Shown here: piece by piece, positions 1 through 9,314 of the stretch | Position numbering within the stretch: the stretch's first letter is position 1 | Layout of the letters: each line of letters starts with the position of its first letter | NCBI GenBank assembly: GCA_900545885.1 | Contig: URAF01000004.1 | Location: forward strand, 62,001 to 126,000 | Reading direction: 5' to 3' | Length of the DNA stretch: 64,000 nt | Origin: an uncultured Eubacteriales bacterium | Lineage (GTDB): Bacteria > Bacillota > Clostridia > Christensenellales > CAG-917 | The notes under the pieces: model-generated | Database searches by the model: none | The model's input: only the letters and a program-made list of their open reading frames with translations | Told to the model about the DNA's origin: nothing | Translations under genes and position numbers: made by a program

Positions 1-1419
1 ACCGTCAAGGAACTGCTCATCGCTCAGGATAAGTCCGGTACCGTCAAATACGACGAATTCCGTTCTTACATCGACACCGTTTACAACATCGTTATGGAGA
101 GCCCCGTGAACACCAACGTCAACCTTTGGGGTGCGTTCAACCGCTTCTCCACCGCGGAACAGATTGTCGATATGAACGTTGCGAGAAACGCGTTCTACGC
201 TTACAGCCCTTCGTGGTACATCGCGACCGGTCCTTTCAAGCTCGAAACCTTCTCCGCAACCCAGATTCTGCTCACCAAGAACCAGTACTACTGGAACGCC
301 GAGAACATCGGTTTTGAAAAGGTCAAACTGTATTCTTCCAACGACCTCAACCAGACCTACCAGCTCATCTCCAACGGTTACGTTGACTACTACGACGGAT
401 TTATCCAGCAGGATACCCTCGAAAGCATGCTCGATTCCAACCCTGACCTCGTCAACCTCAAAATGTACGACCCGGGTGCGTTCGGCATCATCTTCAACCT
501 CGAAAAGAGCATCTTCACTCCCAAAGTGAGAGAGGCATTCCAGTATATCTTCAACCGTGAAGAAATCACCCGTGCGTCCAACCCCTATGCCAAGACTTCT
601 TACTATCCTCTGTTGGGTATGGCGCCTACCGAAGCCGAGAGCTATATGAGTGAAGAGCACTTCAACGCACTTCCCAAATACTCCAACGACCAGGCAAAAG
701 CGGAACAGCTCCTTAGAGAAGCAGGCTGGACCAAACAAGACGGCGCATGGTACGCAAACGGCAGCAGAGTCGAACTTACCCTCGGCGCACCCAGCACCCA
801 CGACGTAGCGTCCACCGCAGCGGAAGCGGCGGCTGCACAGCTCGAAGCGTTCGGCATCAAAATCAACCTGCTCAAATCCAGCAACTTCTACGCAAACGCA
901 ACCGCGGACAACTGTCCTTACGATATGTTGCTCGAATTCATCGACCTGAACATGTCCTTCTCGTATCCTACGGGCTCTTACAACCAGTTTGCCAACCTGT
1001 ATTCCAAGTGGGCACACGTTAAAAGATACCCCGCAAACTATCCCGACGGACAGAAAGCGGGCAACGTCAAACTCGTCTTCAACGGTCTCGGTGACGACAC
1101 CAACACCTACGAATTCGCAGACTATATCAACTCGTTCTATTCCGTTGACGAATCCGAACTGACTTACCTTGTCGACGTATTCAACACGGGACTTGCCAAC
1201 CTCAACCTCGGCGTTCAGTTCTTCCAGAACGTTACGGCGTCCACTCTGAACGTAGGCAAAATCAAAGGCGTACCCCTTGAAGAATACTGGAGCGAAAACC
1301 GCAACGTAACGTATGTTCCCGCTCCCGGAACGGAAGATTTCTACGAAGTAGCTCGTACGAACCTCGTGTTCGCGACCAACTATCTGTTGGCATACGGCAT
1401 TTATCAGCCCAACAACTGA
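1..1419 (+). CDS. ABC transporter solute-binding protein, Opp/Dpp type (5' end outside window)
   Basis: The reading frame is already open at base 1 and runs 472 codons to a TGA, so the signal peptide and first domain segment lie upstream. The visible part reads like a family 5 extracellular solute-binding protein (SBP_bac_5): a segment on the gain of a test-substrate pose (YIATGPFKL), an LREAGW motif about halfway, and an aromatic-rich ligand-binding core. These proteins sit outside the membrane and hand peptides, or in some systems oligosaccharides, to the permease. Five bases separate it from the first permease gene, so it belongs to the same operon. The glycan genes downstream make an oligosaccharide ligand plausible, but that is inference. 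Confidence 0.9.
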   Translation, partial: TVKELLIAQDKSGTVKYDEFRSYIDTVYNIVMESPVNTNVNLWGAFNRFSTAEQIVDMNVARNAFYAYSPSWYIATGPFKLETFSATQILLTKNQYYWNAENIGFEKVKLYSSNDLNQTYQLISNGYVDYYDGFIQQDTLESMLDSNPDLVNLKMYDPGAFGIIFNLEKSIFTPKVREAFQYIFNREEITRASNPYAKTSYYPLLGMAPTEAESYMSEEHFNALPKYSNDQAKAEQLLREAGWTKQDGAWYANGSRVELTLGAPSTHDVASTAAEAAAAQLEAFGIKINLLKSSNFYANATADNCPYDMLLEFIDLNMSFSYPTGSYNQFANLYSKWAHVKRYPANYPDGQKAGNVKLVFNGLGDDTNTYEFADYINSFYSVDESELTYLVDVFNTGLANLNLGVQFFQNVTASTLNVGKIKGVPLEEYWSENRNVTYVPAPGTEDFYEVARTNLVFATNYLLAYGIYQPNN

Positions 1420-1424
1420 TTGAA

Positions 1425-2777
1425 ATGAAAAAAAGAACGGTGAATGAAAACATCAATCCTGCCGAAACCTCCGAACAGGAGGTTCGGCAGGAGAACAAAT
1501 TCCGCAAACTCCTCGAAAAGCTGGACTTCCGTAAAAAGAAGTCCGCGGAGGAGTCCGGCGAAGTGCAGGCGGAGAAAGAAATTTCCGAAGCAGGCAGCCC
1601 CGCGCAGAGCGACAACGTCGTTTGCGACGCTTCCGTGAACGGAGAGCAGAGCGGCGATGTCGACGCCTCGGGCGTGGAATGCGACGGAGAGTGTGCCGTT
1701 TTGTCCGATAAGGACATGCGTCTCATGCGCTTCAAAGCCGGTTGCAAAAAGGCTCTGCTTGTGACGGGCAAGTTCTTCTCGAAGTACAGATATTTCTTCG
1801 CGAAAGTCGGCGTTTCCGTGATTACTCTTGCACTCGCGATTATCCTTCTGTTCTTCGTTCTCCGACTTATTCCCGGCGACATCGTCGAGCTTTACGCAAT
1901 CAAACTGCAACAACAGCAGGGTATTACGTTCGACAGAGCATACGAACTTGCGGCGCAACTTCTGAACTACGACCCCAACGAGAACGTCATGGAAGCGTTC
2001 ATCAGGTATATAGGCGGTCTGTTCAGGGGCGAACTCGGCGAATCCTATCTCGAAACGGGCGTTTCGGCAAACACGCTTATTGCGACGCGTATGCCTTGGA
2101 CGCTGTTCATATCCTCCGTATCGCTGTTCATCAGCTTCTTTATCGGTACGGCGGTCGGCGGTTTCGTTGCCCACAGAAGAAAGGGCATCGCCGACAAGGC
2201 GGCGTCTACCTATATCGCAATTTCGGGTTCCATTCCCGATTACCTCATCGCGCTGATACTGGTTATCGTGTTCGCCTATCAGCTCAAATGGTTCCCCGCG
2301 CAGAACAACTATGACGCGTTCACTGTAACTCCGGGGTTCAACTTACCATTCATAGGAAGCGTTCTTTATTACGCATTCCTGCCCATTCTGTCATACACGA
2401 TAGTGCAGACGGGCAACTGGATTCTTCATATGCGAGGCAGCTGTATCGGCGTTCTCGGCGAAGACTACATTCTTGCCGCGAGAGCAAGAGGTCTGAGCGA
2501 GAGAACAATCCGACGCAAATATATGAAGAAAAACGCGTTGCTGCCTCTGATTACAATGTTCGGTGTTTCGTTCGGCGCGCTGTTCGGCGGCGCGACTCTC
2601 ATGGAGAGCATTTTCAACTATCCCGGTATAGGTCTTGAAATCTCCAACCGAATTGTCAACAAGGACTACATGGTGGTGCAGGGACTGATTTTCTTCTCTG
2701 CGGCAATGGTTATACTCGTCAACCTCATCGTGGATTTGATTTATCCGTTGGTTGACCCGCGTGTAAGGAAGGGGTGA
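1425..2777 (+). CDS. ABC transporter permease, DppB/OppB-like, with long N-terminal extension
   Basis: Inner-membrane permease subunit of the Opp/Dpp-type importer, 450 residues. The first membrane helix (about residues 127-147) ends in LRLIPGD, the normal start signature of DppB/OppB proteins. The EAA loop that docks on the ATPase is seen as ILAARARGLSERTI. What is odd is a charged, hydrophilic extension of roughly 120 residues before the first helix; relatives usually begin within a few residues of it. No good ribosome binding site is seen, so translation may be coupled to the solute-binding protein gene five bases upstream. The ATPases of this operon also carry extensions. Confidence 0.92.
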   Translation: MKKRTVNENINPAETSEQEVRQENKFRKLLEKLDFRKKKSAEESGEVQAEKEISEAGSPAQSDNVVCDASVNGEQSGDVDASGVECDGECAVLSDKDMRLMRFKAGCKKALLVTGKFFSKYRYFFAKVGVSVITLALAIILLFFVLRLIPGDIVELYAIKLQQQQGITFDRAYELAAQLLNYDPNENVMEAFIRYIGGLFRGELGESYLETGVSANTLIATRMPWTLFISSVSLFISFFIGTAVGGFVAHRRKGIADKAASTYIAISGSIPDYLIALILVIVFAYQLKWFPAQNNYDAFTVTPGFNLPFIGSVLYYAFLPILSYTIVQTGNWILHMRGSCIGVLGEDYILAARARGLSERTIRRKYMKKNALLPLITMFGVSFGALFGGATLMESIFNYPGIGLEISNRIVNKDYMVVQGLIFFSAAMVILVNLIVDLIYPLVDPRVRKG

Positions 2778-2782
2778 GAACG

Positions 2783-3691
2783 ATGACTGAAAGCAAAGCC
2801 AAACTCTTTTTCGAATCGGCAAAACGTGTTCTCGTCGATTTCGCCGTATCCTTCGGAAGAGGCTGTAAAAAAATCTTTTCGAACAGCAAAACGATTATCG
2901 GATTTGCCGTGCTGTTGTTCTTCGTACTGGTGGCTATCTTCGGACCCATGATTTTCCCGTACGACGCCAACACGGATATGGACAGCAAATACCTCATGCC
3001 GTCCGCCGAACACCCGTTCGGTACGGACTGGCTGGGCAGAGACGTGTTCAGACAGATGATAGCAGGTACTGGTTCCGTGCTTGAAATAGCCTTCTATTCG
3101 GCAATCCTCACCGTCGTCGTCGGAACCGTTCTCGGCATAATAAGCGGCTATATAGGCGGCTGGGTGGACAAAATCATAATGGGAATTACCAACATATTCC
3201 TTGCCATTCCGTCCTTCCCGATATACCTGTTGCTTGCCGCTATCGTGACAATCGACACCCCGTTCTCGCTTGCGGTTGTCATATCGCTGTGGAGCTGGGC
3301 GGGACTGTGCCGCGCAATCAGGGTTCAGATACTCAGTCTGAAAGAGCGCGACTTCATTCAGATATGCACGGTTATGCATATGAGCAAGGCTCATATCATC
3401 TTCAAGGAACTTCTGCCCAACGTATTCAGCTATATAGCAATCAACTTCGTCATGGCAATGCGCAACGCAATCATGGCGAGTGTCGGTATCATGCTCGTCG
3501 GTCTTGCGGCGTACGACCCGACCAACTGGGGCGCAATCATCAACGCGGCGAGAACCAAAGGTCTTATCAACGTAAAGAACATCTACATCATGATGTATCC
3601 GCTGATTGCGATAGTCATTTTCCAGGCGTCCACGCTCATGCTGGCAAACGGACTTGACGAAACGCTCAATCCGCGTCTCAAAGTGCTGTAA
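2783..3691 (+). CDS. ABC transporter permease, DppC/OppC-like
   Basis: Second permease of the importer, 302 residues. It has an N-terminal helix around residues 37-57, the family motif HPFGTDWLGRDVF, and an EAA-type loop (LSLKERDFIQ). A GTG at 2774 overlaps the previous stop codon, but ATG at 2783 is preferred because AGGAAGGGG ends eight bases before it. The gene follows the DppB-like permease directly and precedes the ATPases, giving the standard SBP-B-C-D-F order. Membrane topology fits six helices. Unlike the other cytoplasm-facing subunits it has only a modest N-terminal addition. Confidence 0.92.
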   Translation: MTESKAKLFFESAKRVLVDFAVSFGRGCKKIFSNSKTIIGFAVLLFFVLVAIFGPMIFPYDANTDMDSKYLMPSAEHPFGTDWLGRDVFRQMIAGTGSVLEIAFYSAILTVVVGTVLGIISGYIGGWVDKIIMGITNIFLAIPSFPIYLLLAAIVTIDTPFSLAVVISLWSWAGLCRAIRVQILSLKERDFIQICTVMHMSKAHIIFKELLPNVFSYIAINFVMAMRNAIMASVGIMLVGLAAYDPTNWGAIINAARTKGLINVKNIYIMMYPLIAIVIFQASTLMLANGLDETLNPRLKVL

Positions 3692-3702
3692 AGAGGTGTG
3701 AT

Positions 3703-4950
3703 ATGAAATTCGACATTCCATTTCTGAAAAAGAAAGCATACGAGAATGCTGCAAACGACGCGGAATACACCATGGTTGCAAAATGCGAAAGCGCGAGTGC
3801 CGAACAAGCCGAAAAACTTGCGGCAGAAGCGGCTGAGGAAAGCGAAAAGCTGGACGAACTCCGTGAGAACGCGGAAGAGCGTATGCAAGCCGCGTCCGAA
3901 CAGGAACCCGCAAAAGACAGCGCTTGCGAAACCTGCCACCCCGAGTTCGACAACATAGCCGAATTCAGGCACGTGTGCATTGACTATCCGCTCAAAAAAT
4001 ACACCATACGCGCGGTAACCGACATATCTCTCGACATTCGCCGCGGCAAAATCACCGCGTTGGTCGGGGAGAGCGGCTCGGGCAAAACCACGCTTGCGTC
4101 GTCGCTCATCAGATGTATATCCGAACCGGGCAGAATTGCGGCAGGCGAAGTCATCTTCCATTCCCGCCGCGACAACGGCGAAACCGAAGACATTCATATC
4201 GAGTCGCTGAACGAAAAGGACATGCGCAAGTTCCGTTGGGACAAGGTGTCCATGGTATTTCAGGCGGCGCAAAGCGCGCTGAACCCCGTTATGACCGTGC
4301 GCCAGCAGTTCTACGAAACTCTTGCCGCGCACGACGCAAAACTCACGAAAGAGCAGAAGGAAGCGCGTTGCCGCGAATTGCTCGACTACGTCAAACTCGA
4401 CGTCGACCGCGTGCTTGCGTCCTATCCTCACGAACTGTCCGGCGGTATGAAACAGAGGGTTATGATAGCGTTTTCGTTGCTGTTAAACCCCGAATTGATA
4501 ATTCTCGACGAACCTACCACCGCACTCGACGTCATTACGCAGAGCTACATTTTCAATCTTCTGCGTCAGATTAACCGCGATATGGGCATATCCATGTTGC
4601 TCATGACTCACGACATCAGCGTCGTTGCGAAATTCGCCGATTACGTCGGCGTTATGTACGGCGGCAGACTTATGGAATACGGCAGCGTGCACGAGGTGTT
4701 CAAACACAGATATCACCCGTACACCGCGGGTCTTATCGGCGCGACGCCGTCCATTATCGGCAACATCGAGGATATGCACCCGATAGAAGGCAATCCCCCC
4801 GATTTGCTGAACCTGCCTTCGGGTTGCGTGTTCTCGCCGAGATGTCCTTTCTGCAAGGAGATATGCACGCAGTCGGAACCCGAAACCAGAGAAATGCCCG
4901 ACGGAAGCAAAGGCAAATGCCATTTTTACAGGGAGGCGGAACATGAGTAA
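3703..4950 (+). CDS. ABC transporter ATP-binding protein, OppD/DppD-like
   Basis: ATPase that powers the importer, 415 residues. Walker A is GESGSGKT (about residue 122), the signature is LSGGMKQR (about 245) and Walker B is LIILDEPTT (about 265). The C-terminal oligopeptide-type region has the usual cysteine cluster (GCVFSPRCPFC). The nucleotide-binding domain starts only near residue 86; before it lies an Ala/Glu-rich, probably coiled or disordered segment ending in a CETC pair. AGAGGTG lies just ahead of the ATG. The 3' end overlaps the next ATPase gene by eight bases, indicating translational coupling. Confidence 0.93.
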   Translation: MKFDIPFLKKKAYENAANDAEYTMVAKCESASAEQAEKLAAEAAEESEKLDELRENAEERMQAASEQEPAKDSACETCHPEFDNIAEFRHVCIDYPLKKYTIRAVTDISLDIRRGKITALVGESGSGKTTLASSLIRCISEPGRIAAGEVIFHSRRDNGETEDIHIESLNEKDMRKFRWDKVSMVFQAAQSALNPVMTVRQQFYETLAAHDAKLTKEQKEARCRELLDYVKLDVDRVLASYPHELSGGMKQRVMIAFSLLLNPELIILDEPTTALDVITQSYIFNLLRQINRDMGISMLLMTHDISVVAKFADYVGVMYGGRLMEYGSVHEVFKHRYHPYTAGLIGATPSIIGNIEDMHPIEGNPPDLLNLPSGCVFSPRCPFCKEICTQSEPETREMPDGSKGKCHFYREAEHE

Positions 4951-6208
4951 GAAGAAAGCGAACGTGTTTGAAGAACAGACTGTCGCGGACATTCTTTCCG
5001 AAGAAAGCGACCCCACGGTCAAAGAGCAGACGCCTTCTCCCGAAAACGCGGCGGAAGTCGTTGCGGAACTCGGTGCGCAGGACGCCGCCGACAAAGCGAC
5101 CGTTGCCGACGAACAGCCCGCAGAAAACGTCGATACCGCGGAAGCGAACGAGAACGCGGACGGCGAAAAAGCGGACGGAGAGCAGACCGTACAGGCTGAC
5201 GGGGAAGAAACCGAGAACAACGGCGAACCCGAGCCTCTTCTCCGACTGGAAAAAATCAACATGATTTTCAAGAAGCCCGGTTCGGTGCTTATGGACAGGA
5301 ACATACACGTTCTGAAAGACATCGACCTTTGCGTGTATCCCGGCGAAATCATCGCGCTGGTAGGCGAGAGCGGTTGCGGCAAAACCACGCTCGGCAAAAT
5401 CATCACGGGCGACGTGTATTTCGACGGAACAAAGGTGTCGGGCGTTTTCAGCAAAAAGCTGGCGTCCTACAATCAGGTTCAGTTCATTCAGCAGGACTCT
5501 TACGCCGCGCTGAACCCCGTACGCACCATATATCAGAGTCTGTACGCGCCTATCAAAACCCACAACCGTAAGTGGTCGCGCAAACAGATTGACGAAAAAA
5601 TCGAGGAACTCATGGAACTCATCGGATTGCAACCGTCCTCGCAGTTCCTCACCAAATATCCTCACCAGCTTTCGGGCGGTCAGCGTCAGAGAATTCTCAT
5701 GGCGAGAGCAATTTCGCTCGACCCGAAACTCATCGTCGCGGACGAACCCGTAAGTATGATTGACGTTTCGTTGCGTCTGTCCCTTCTCAACCTCATGAAG
5801 GAACTCAACGAAAAACTGAATATGTCGTTCGTTTACATCTCGCACGACCTGTCCACTACAAGGTATATCGCGCGCAACGGGAGAGTTTGCGTCATGTATC
5901 TCGGACAGATTGTCGAGGTCGGAAACATCGGCGACGTGGTTTCCTGTCCCCGTCACCCGTACACCAGAGCGCTCATTCAGGCAGTTCCCGTTCCCGACCC
6001 CGAGTTCAGGGGCAACGACGAACTCCCGCTCAAATCCATGCAACTGGGTACGCTCGAAGACAGGGGAGAGGGTTGCGCATTTTACGAACGCTGTCTGTAC
6101 TCGCGCGAAGAGTGCAAACAGAAAATTTCGTACACCGCTACGGAAACGGCACAGGTACTCTGCGGGAACTTGGAGGCAGTTCCTTCCGACCCTGTGTACA
6201 AAATATAA
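4943..6208 (+). CDS. ABC transporter ATP-binding protein, OppF/DppF-like
   Basis: Second ATPase of the importer, 421 residues. Walker A GESGCGKTT lies near residue 141, the signature LSGGQRQR near 243, and Walker B is LIVADEPVSMID. The C-terminal oligopeptide-transporter domain keeps a cysteine motif (GCAFYERC). The first 95 or so residues are very acidic (Glu, Asp, Ala, Asn rich), look disordered and are not part of the normal OppF fold. GGAGG precedes the ATG inside the end of the upstream gene. It heterodimerises with the OppD-like protein in the known systems of this family. Confidence 0.93.
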   Translation: MSKKKANVFEEQTVADILSEESDPTVKEQTPSPENAAEVVAELGAQDAADKATVADEQPAENVDTAEANENADGEKADGEQTVQADGEETENNGEPEPLLRLEKINMIFKKPGSVLMDRNIHVLKDIDLCVYPGEIIALVGESGCGKTTLGKIITGDVYFDGTKVSGVFSKKLASYNQVQFIQQDSYAALNPVRTIYQSLYAPIKTHNRKWSRKQIDEKIEELMELIGLQPSSQFLTKYPHQLSGGQRQRILMARAISLDPKLIVADEPVSMIDVSLRLSLLNLMKELNEKLNMSFVYISHDLSTTRYIARNGRVCVMYLGQIVEVGNIGDVVSCPRHPYTRALIQAVPVPDPEFRGNDELPLKSMQLGTLEDRGEGCAFYERCLYSREECKQKISYTATETAQVLCGNLEAVPSDPVYKI

Positions 6209-6225
6209 CTAACGGAGGAAGATTT

Positions 6226-9200
6226 ATGAGTAACACAGCATCGCAAAAAGTCGTGTATGCGTTCAGTGCATTGCTCGTGGTGTTGCTTGCACTTACGATG
6301 GTGCTCAGCCTGAACGTTTACTCGATTCCGACTGCCGGTGCGGATCCTATCGAGAATATTCTCTACGAAGAAGACTTTTCGGAAGGAGTCGACCCGTCGC
6401 TGTCGGAGCACATGGTTGTAAACAACGGTGAAGCTACGCTTTCCAGCGGAAGAATGTTCAATCTGCCGATTGCGTCATTCCCCGATTCCAACAACGTCGA
6501 ACTGTCCTTTGACCTCAGACTCGACGCCGCAACCGACATTTATATCCACCTTGTGGGACTTGACGGCTCTCTCAAAGCCAACATGTTCCTCGGCATCCTC
6601 GGTAACGGCGCCTACTGGCGTATGTCCAACCAGGGTTCTGACCTCGGTGGCGTTCAGTATGACGTTTACAACAACTCGGGCGACGACCAGGGAGGTCTTG
6701 ACAGCAGCCCCGTCGACCTTTCGGAATTTGCACACGTTCAGTTCATTCACTACGAAGGATATCTCGAAGTCTGGGTGAACGGAACCCGTCGCGTCGTTTC
6801 CCACCTGTCCAACTTCGGTAACACCCGCTACATGCAGCGCGGCACCATCGAAGAAGGCAAAATCACGGGTATTGCAATTCACGCTCTCAATGCAAACGCC
6901 GCAGCCATCGACAACGTCAAAGTCAGCGAACCCACGGCACTTGCAACCTCTTACGAACAATCCTTCGACAGCGATTCTTACGGCAGCAAGGTTATCCTTC
7001 CTCTCTCCGCACAGAACCTCTATCAGGACAACTTTATGGTGAAGGCAACCTTCAACCTCGGCGACGCAACCAAGACCAACTACTATCCGAAGGTTAAACT
7101 CGCGGGTCTTAACGCATCTCTCACCACCCAGAACGGCAAAGAATATTGCGTCAACGTTCAGGCACAAGTCAACGAAGGCACTTTCAATCCCGGTGTGTTC
7201 GGTCAGACCGAAACTCAGGATTGGGTAAACGCTTCCGGTGAAGCAGTCACCTTCGAACAGGGCGACGACATTGAATTCAGAGTAGAAGTGTACGGCGACA
7301 ACATCGACCTTTACATCAACGGTAAAGCCGCAGTTGCCACCACGTTCACCGAACTCGGACTCACCAAAGGCAAACTGCAGTATATCGTTCTCGATTGCGG
7401 CGGCGGTGGTATGACCCTTGAAAAAGTTACTTTCAACGGTTACGACAAACAGACCGCGGCATATGTCAGCACTCCTTCGACCCTCGTCAAAACCGGTTCC
7501 GACGTCACCTTCAACGCCGACATCTTCGGTATCAAGGGCGAAACCTTTGACTGGTACGTCAACGACGTCAAACAGAACGTCGAAGCAACCGAACTCACCC
7601 TTAACGCAGTTGAGGCAGGCACCTACAAAGTTGTCTACAAGAGCGACGCAACCGTGTCCAACGAAGTCGTAGTCAACGTTGTGGACAAAATCGCAACCAT
7701 ATCCACTGAAACTCCCGAAATCTATGCCACCGACAGTGCAGTCATTACCGCAGTTCTCGACGGTGATTTTGCAGGAGAAGACATGAAGTGGTACGTCAAT
7801 GACGCACCCCAAGAAGAAGCATCTACCACGCTCACCCTCGAAGGGCTTTCTGCCGGGGAATATGTAATCGTTTACAAGGGCAACACCGTGAGCAGTAACG
7901 AAATCACCGTTACCGTTCTCGACAGCGTTGTCGAAGTCACCACCGACCAGAACAGCTACTTTGTCGGCGAAACCGCAACCTTCGAAGCAACCCTCACGGG
8001 TATTCCCGAAGGCGTAACCGTCGAATGGTATGTTGACGGCGAACTCGTCGAAGGACAGAACGAAACCACCTTCACGCTTTCTCTCGAAGGCTATGAAGCG
8101 GGCAGCCAGATTTCCGTTGTCGCAAAAGCAGGCGAAGTAACTAGCGAAGAAGTCATCATCTCTCTCGCATTCGACGTGCTCGGCGGCATTACGGGCGACG
8201 AAAACTACAAAGTCGTCTATGAAGACGTCATCGAAGACGGCGGTTCCTACGGCAATTTCAGCGTCGGTTCCGACGAAGACGGCACTTATCTTTACAGCCA
8301 GAACACGAGCGGCAGCACCTGGTATGAACCCAATGCGACCATGCCTTCTTCTACCAGCTTCATTCTGACTTATCAACTCTATATCCCCGCGGATATCGAC
8401 GGCACCTACTATGTCTATCCCTGCCTTGCCGGTCTTAACTCCAAGTACCCCAGCGGTCTGGTTGAAAGCGCAATCGAAGTCAACAGCGAAGGCGTACGTC
8501 CTTACTTCAAAGAGCAGAGCAACGGCATGCAGTACGAAGTCAAGGATTACGGTTTCGGCAAAGACCTCTCCTACGAAGGCGGCATAGCCAAGAAAGGCGA
8601 CTGGAACGAAATCGCTGTCGCAGTCAAGGGCAGCTATGTTACGATGTACGTCAACGGTGAAATCACCATGTTCTTCAACATGCCCACCGCGACCGTTCCT
8701 TCCCGCGTATCCTTCAACCTTTACCCCGACGGCGGTTCCGGTGTTGTGCCCGTCCGCATCAAGGGTATCGAAGTCAGCGGTATAGTCGAACCCGCTCCCG
8801 ACCTCGTGAGCGTGTCCCTCTCCGTTTCCAACGTTGAAACCGAAGTCGACGGCACCATCACCGTCAGAGCAAACCTCAACCCCTTCAACGCGGAAGCAAA
8901 CGTTATCGAATGGTATGTCAACGACGTCAAAGTCGAAGGACAGAACACTCTCAACTTCACGTTCAGCGCAAGCGCAACGGGCGAATACAACATCCATTGC
9001 GTAATCGACGGCATCAAGAGCGAAGTCAGAACGGTTAAAGTTGTCGGTGCAGGCGGCGGAAACGGCGCAGGCGACGGCGCAACTCTTCCCGGCTGGGCAA
9101 TCGCAATCATCGTCATCGGTGCATTGGCAGTTGTCGGCGGTGCCGCAGCAGGTATCGTTATCGCTATGAAGAAAAAGAACGCGAAAGCCGAAAACGTAGC

Positions 9201-9228
9201 AAACGAAGAAGACAAAGACAACAACTAA
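6226..9228 (+). CDS. Large tail-anchored surface protein with ConA/LamG-like and Ig-like domains
   Basis: A 1000-residue exported protein. Start ATG 6226 follows AACGGAGGAA and opens a clear signal peptide (hydrophobic core, then a TAGA cleavage-type end near residue 39); the frame is open further upstream but that part overlaps oppF. By eye the order is: two beta-sandwich ConA/LamG-like domains with VDNVKV-type ends, three Ig-like repeats each holding a W-Y-V-N/D-D/G core (DWYVNDV, KWYVNDA, EWYVDGE), a third ConA-like domain, a fourth Ig-like repeat (EWYVNDV), a Gly-rich linker, one membrane helix and a KKKN tail. There is no LPXTG. Probably a glycan-binding partner of the adjacent transporter and GH32-like enzyme; the exact ligand is unknown. 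Confidence 0.8.
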   Translation: MSNTASQKVVYAFSALLVVLLALTMVLSLNVYSIPTAGADPIENILYEEDFSEGVDPSLSEHMVVNNGEATLSSGRMFNLPIASFPDSNNVELSFDLRLDAATDIYIHLVGLDGSLKANMFLGILGNGAYWRMSNQGSDLGGVQYDVYNNSGDDQGGLDSSPVDLSEFAHVQFIHYEGYLEVWVNGTRRVVSHLSNFGNTRYMQRGTIEEGKITGIAIHALNANAAAIDNVKVSEPTALATSYEQSFDSDSYGSKVILPLSAQNLYQDNFMVKATFNLGDATKTNYYPKVKLAGLNASLTTQNGKEYCVNVQAQVNEGTFNPGVFGQTETQDWVNASGEAVTFEQGDDIEFRVEVYGDNIDLYINGKAAVATTFTELGLTKGKLQYIVLDCGGGGMTLEKVTFNGYDKQTAAYVSTPSTLVKTGSDVTFNADIFGIKGETFDWYVNDVKQNVEATELTLNAVEAGTYKVVYKSDATVSNEVVVNVVDKIATISTETPEIYATDSAVITAVLDGDFAGEDMKWYVNDAPQEEASTTLTLEGLSAGEYVIVYKGNTVSSNEITVTVLDSVVEVTTDQNSYFVGETATFEATLTGIPEGVTVEWYVDGELVEGQNETTFTLSLEGYEAGSQISVVAKAGEVTSEEVIISLAFDVLGGITGDENYKVVYEDVIEDGGSYGNFSVGSDEDGTYLYSQNTSGSTWYEPNATMPSSTSFILTYQLYIPADIDGTYYVYPCLAGLNSKYPSGLVESAIEVNSEGVRPYFKEQSNGMQYEVKDYGFGKDLSYEGGIAKKGDWNEIAVAVKGSYVTMYVNGEITMFFNMPTATVPSRVSFNLYPDGGSGVVPVRIKGIEVSGIVEPAPDLVSVSLSVSNVETEVDGTITVRANLNPFNAEANVIEWYVNDVKVEGQNTLNFTFSASATGEYNIHCVIDGIKSEVRTVKVVGAGGGNGAGDGATLPGWAIAIIVIGALAVVGGAAAGIVIAMKKKNAKAENVANEEDKDNN

Positions 9229-9245
9229 TCTCTTTTCCCCCCTAT

Positions 9246-9276
9246 GATTTCCGCCCCGAAAAACGGGGCGGAAATC
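9246..9276. other. Perfect 13-bp intergenic hairpin without T-tract
   Basis: Arms 9246-9258 and 9264-9276 are exact reverse complements around an AAAAA loop. The stem is very GC-rich (CCGCCCCG/CGGGGCGG). No run of T follows on either strand, so it is not a textbook intrinsic terminator. It lies between the surface-protein gene and the GH32-like gene and could limit read-through or protect the 3' end of the upstream message. Confidence 0.75.
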
Positions 9277-9314
9277 ACCCGCCGCTGAGAGGTTAAGGCT
9301 GTACAGGAGGACGC

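Noticed and set aside
5887..6225. Upstream extension of the 6226 surface protein
   Set aside because: It overlaps oppF, is Arg/Ser-rich, and the signal peptide begins only at 6226 behind a good ribosome binding site.
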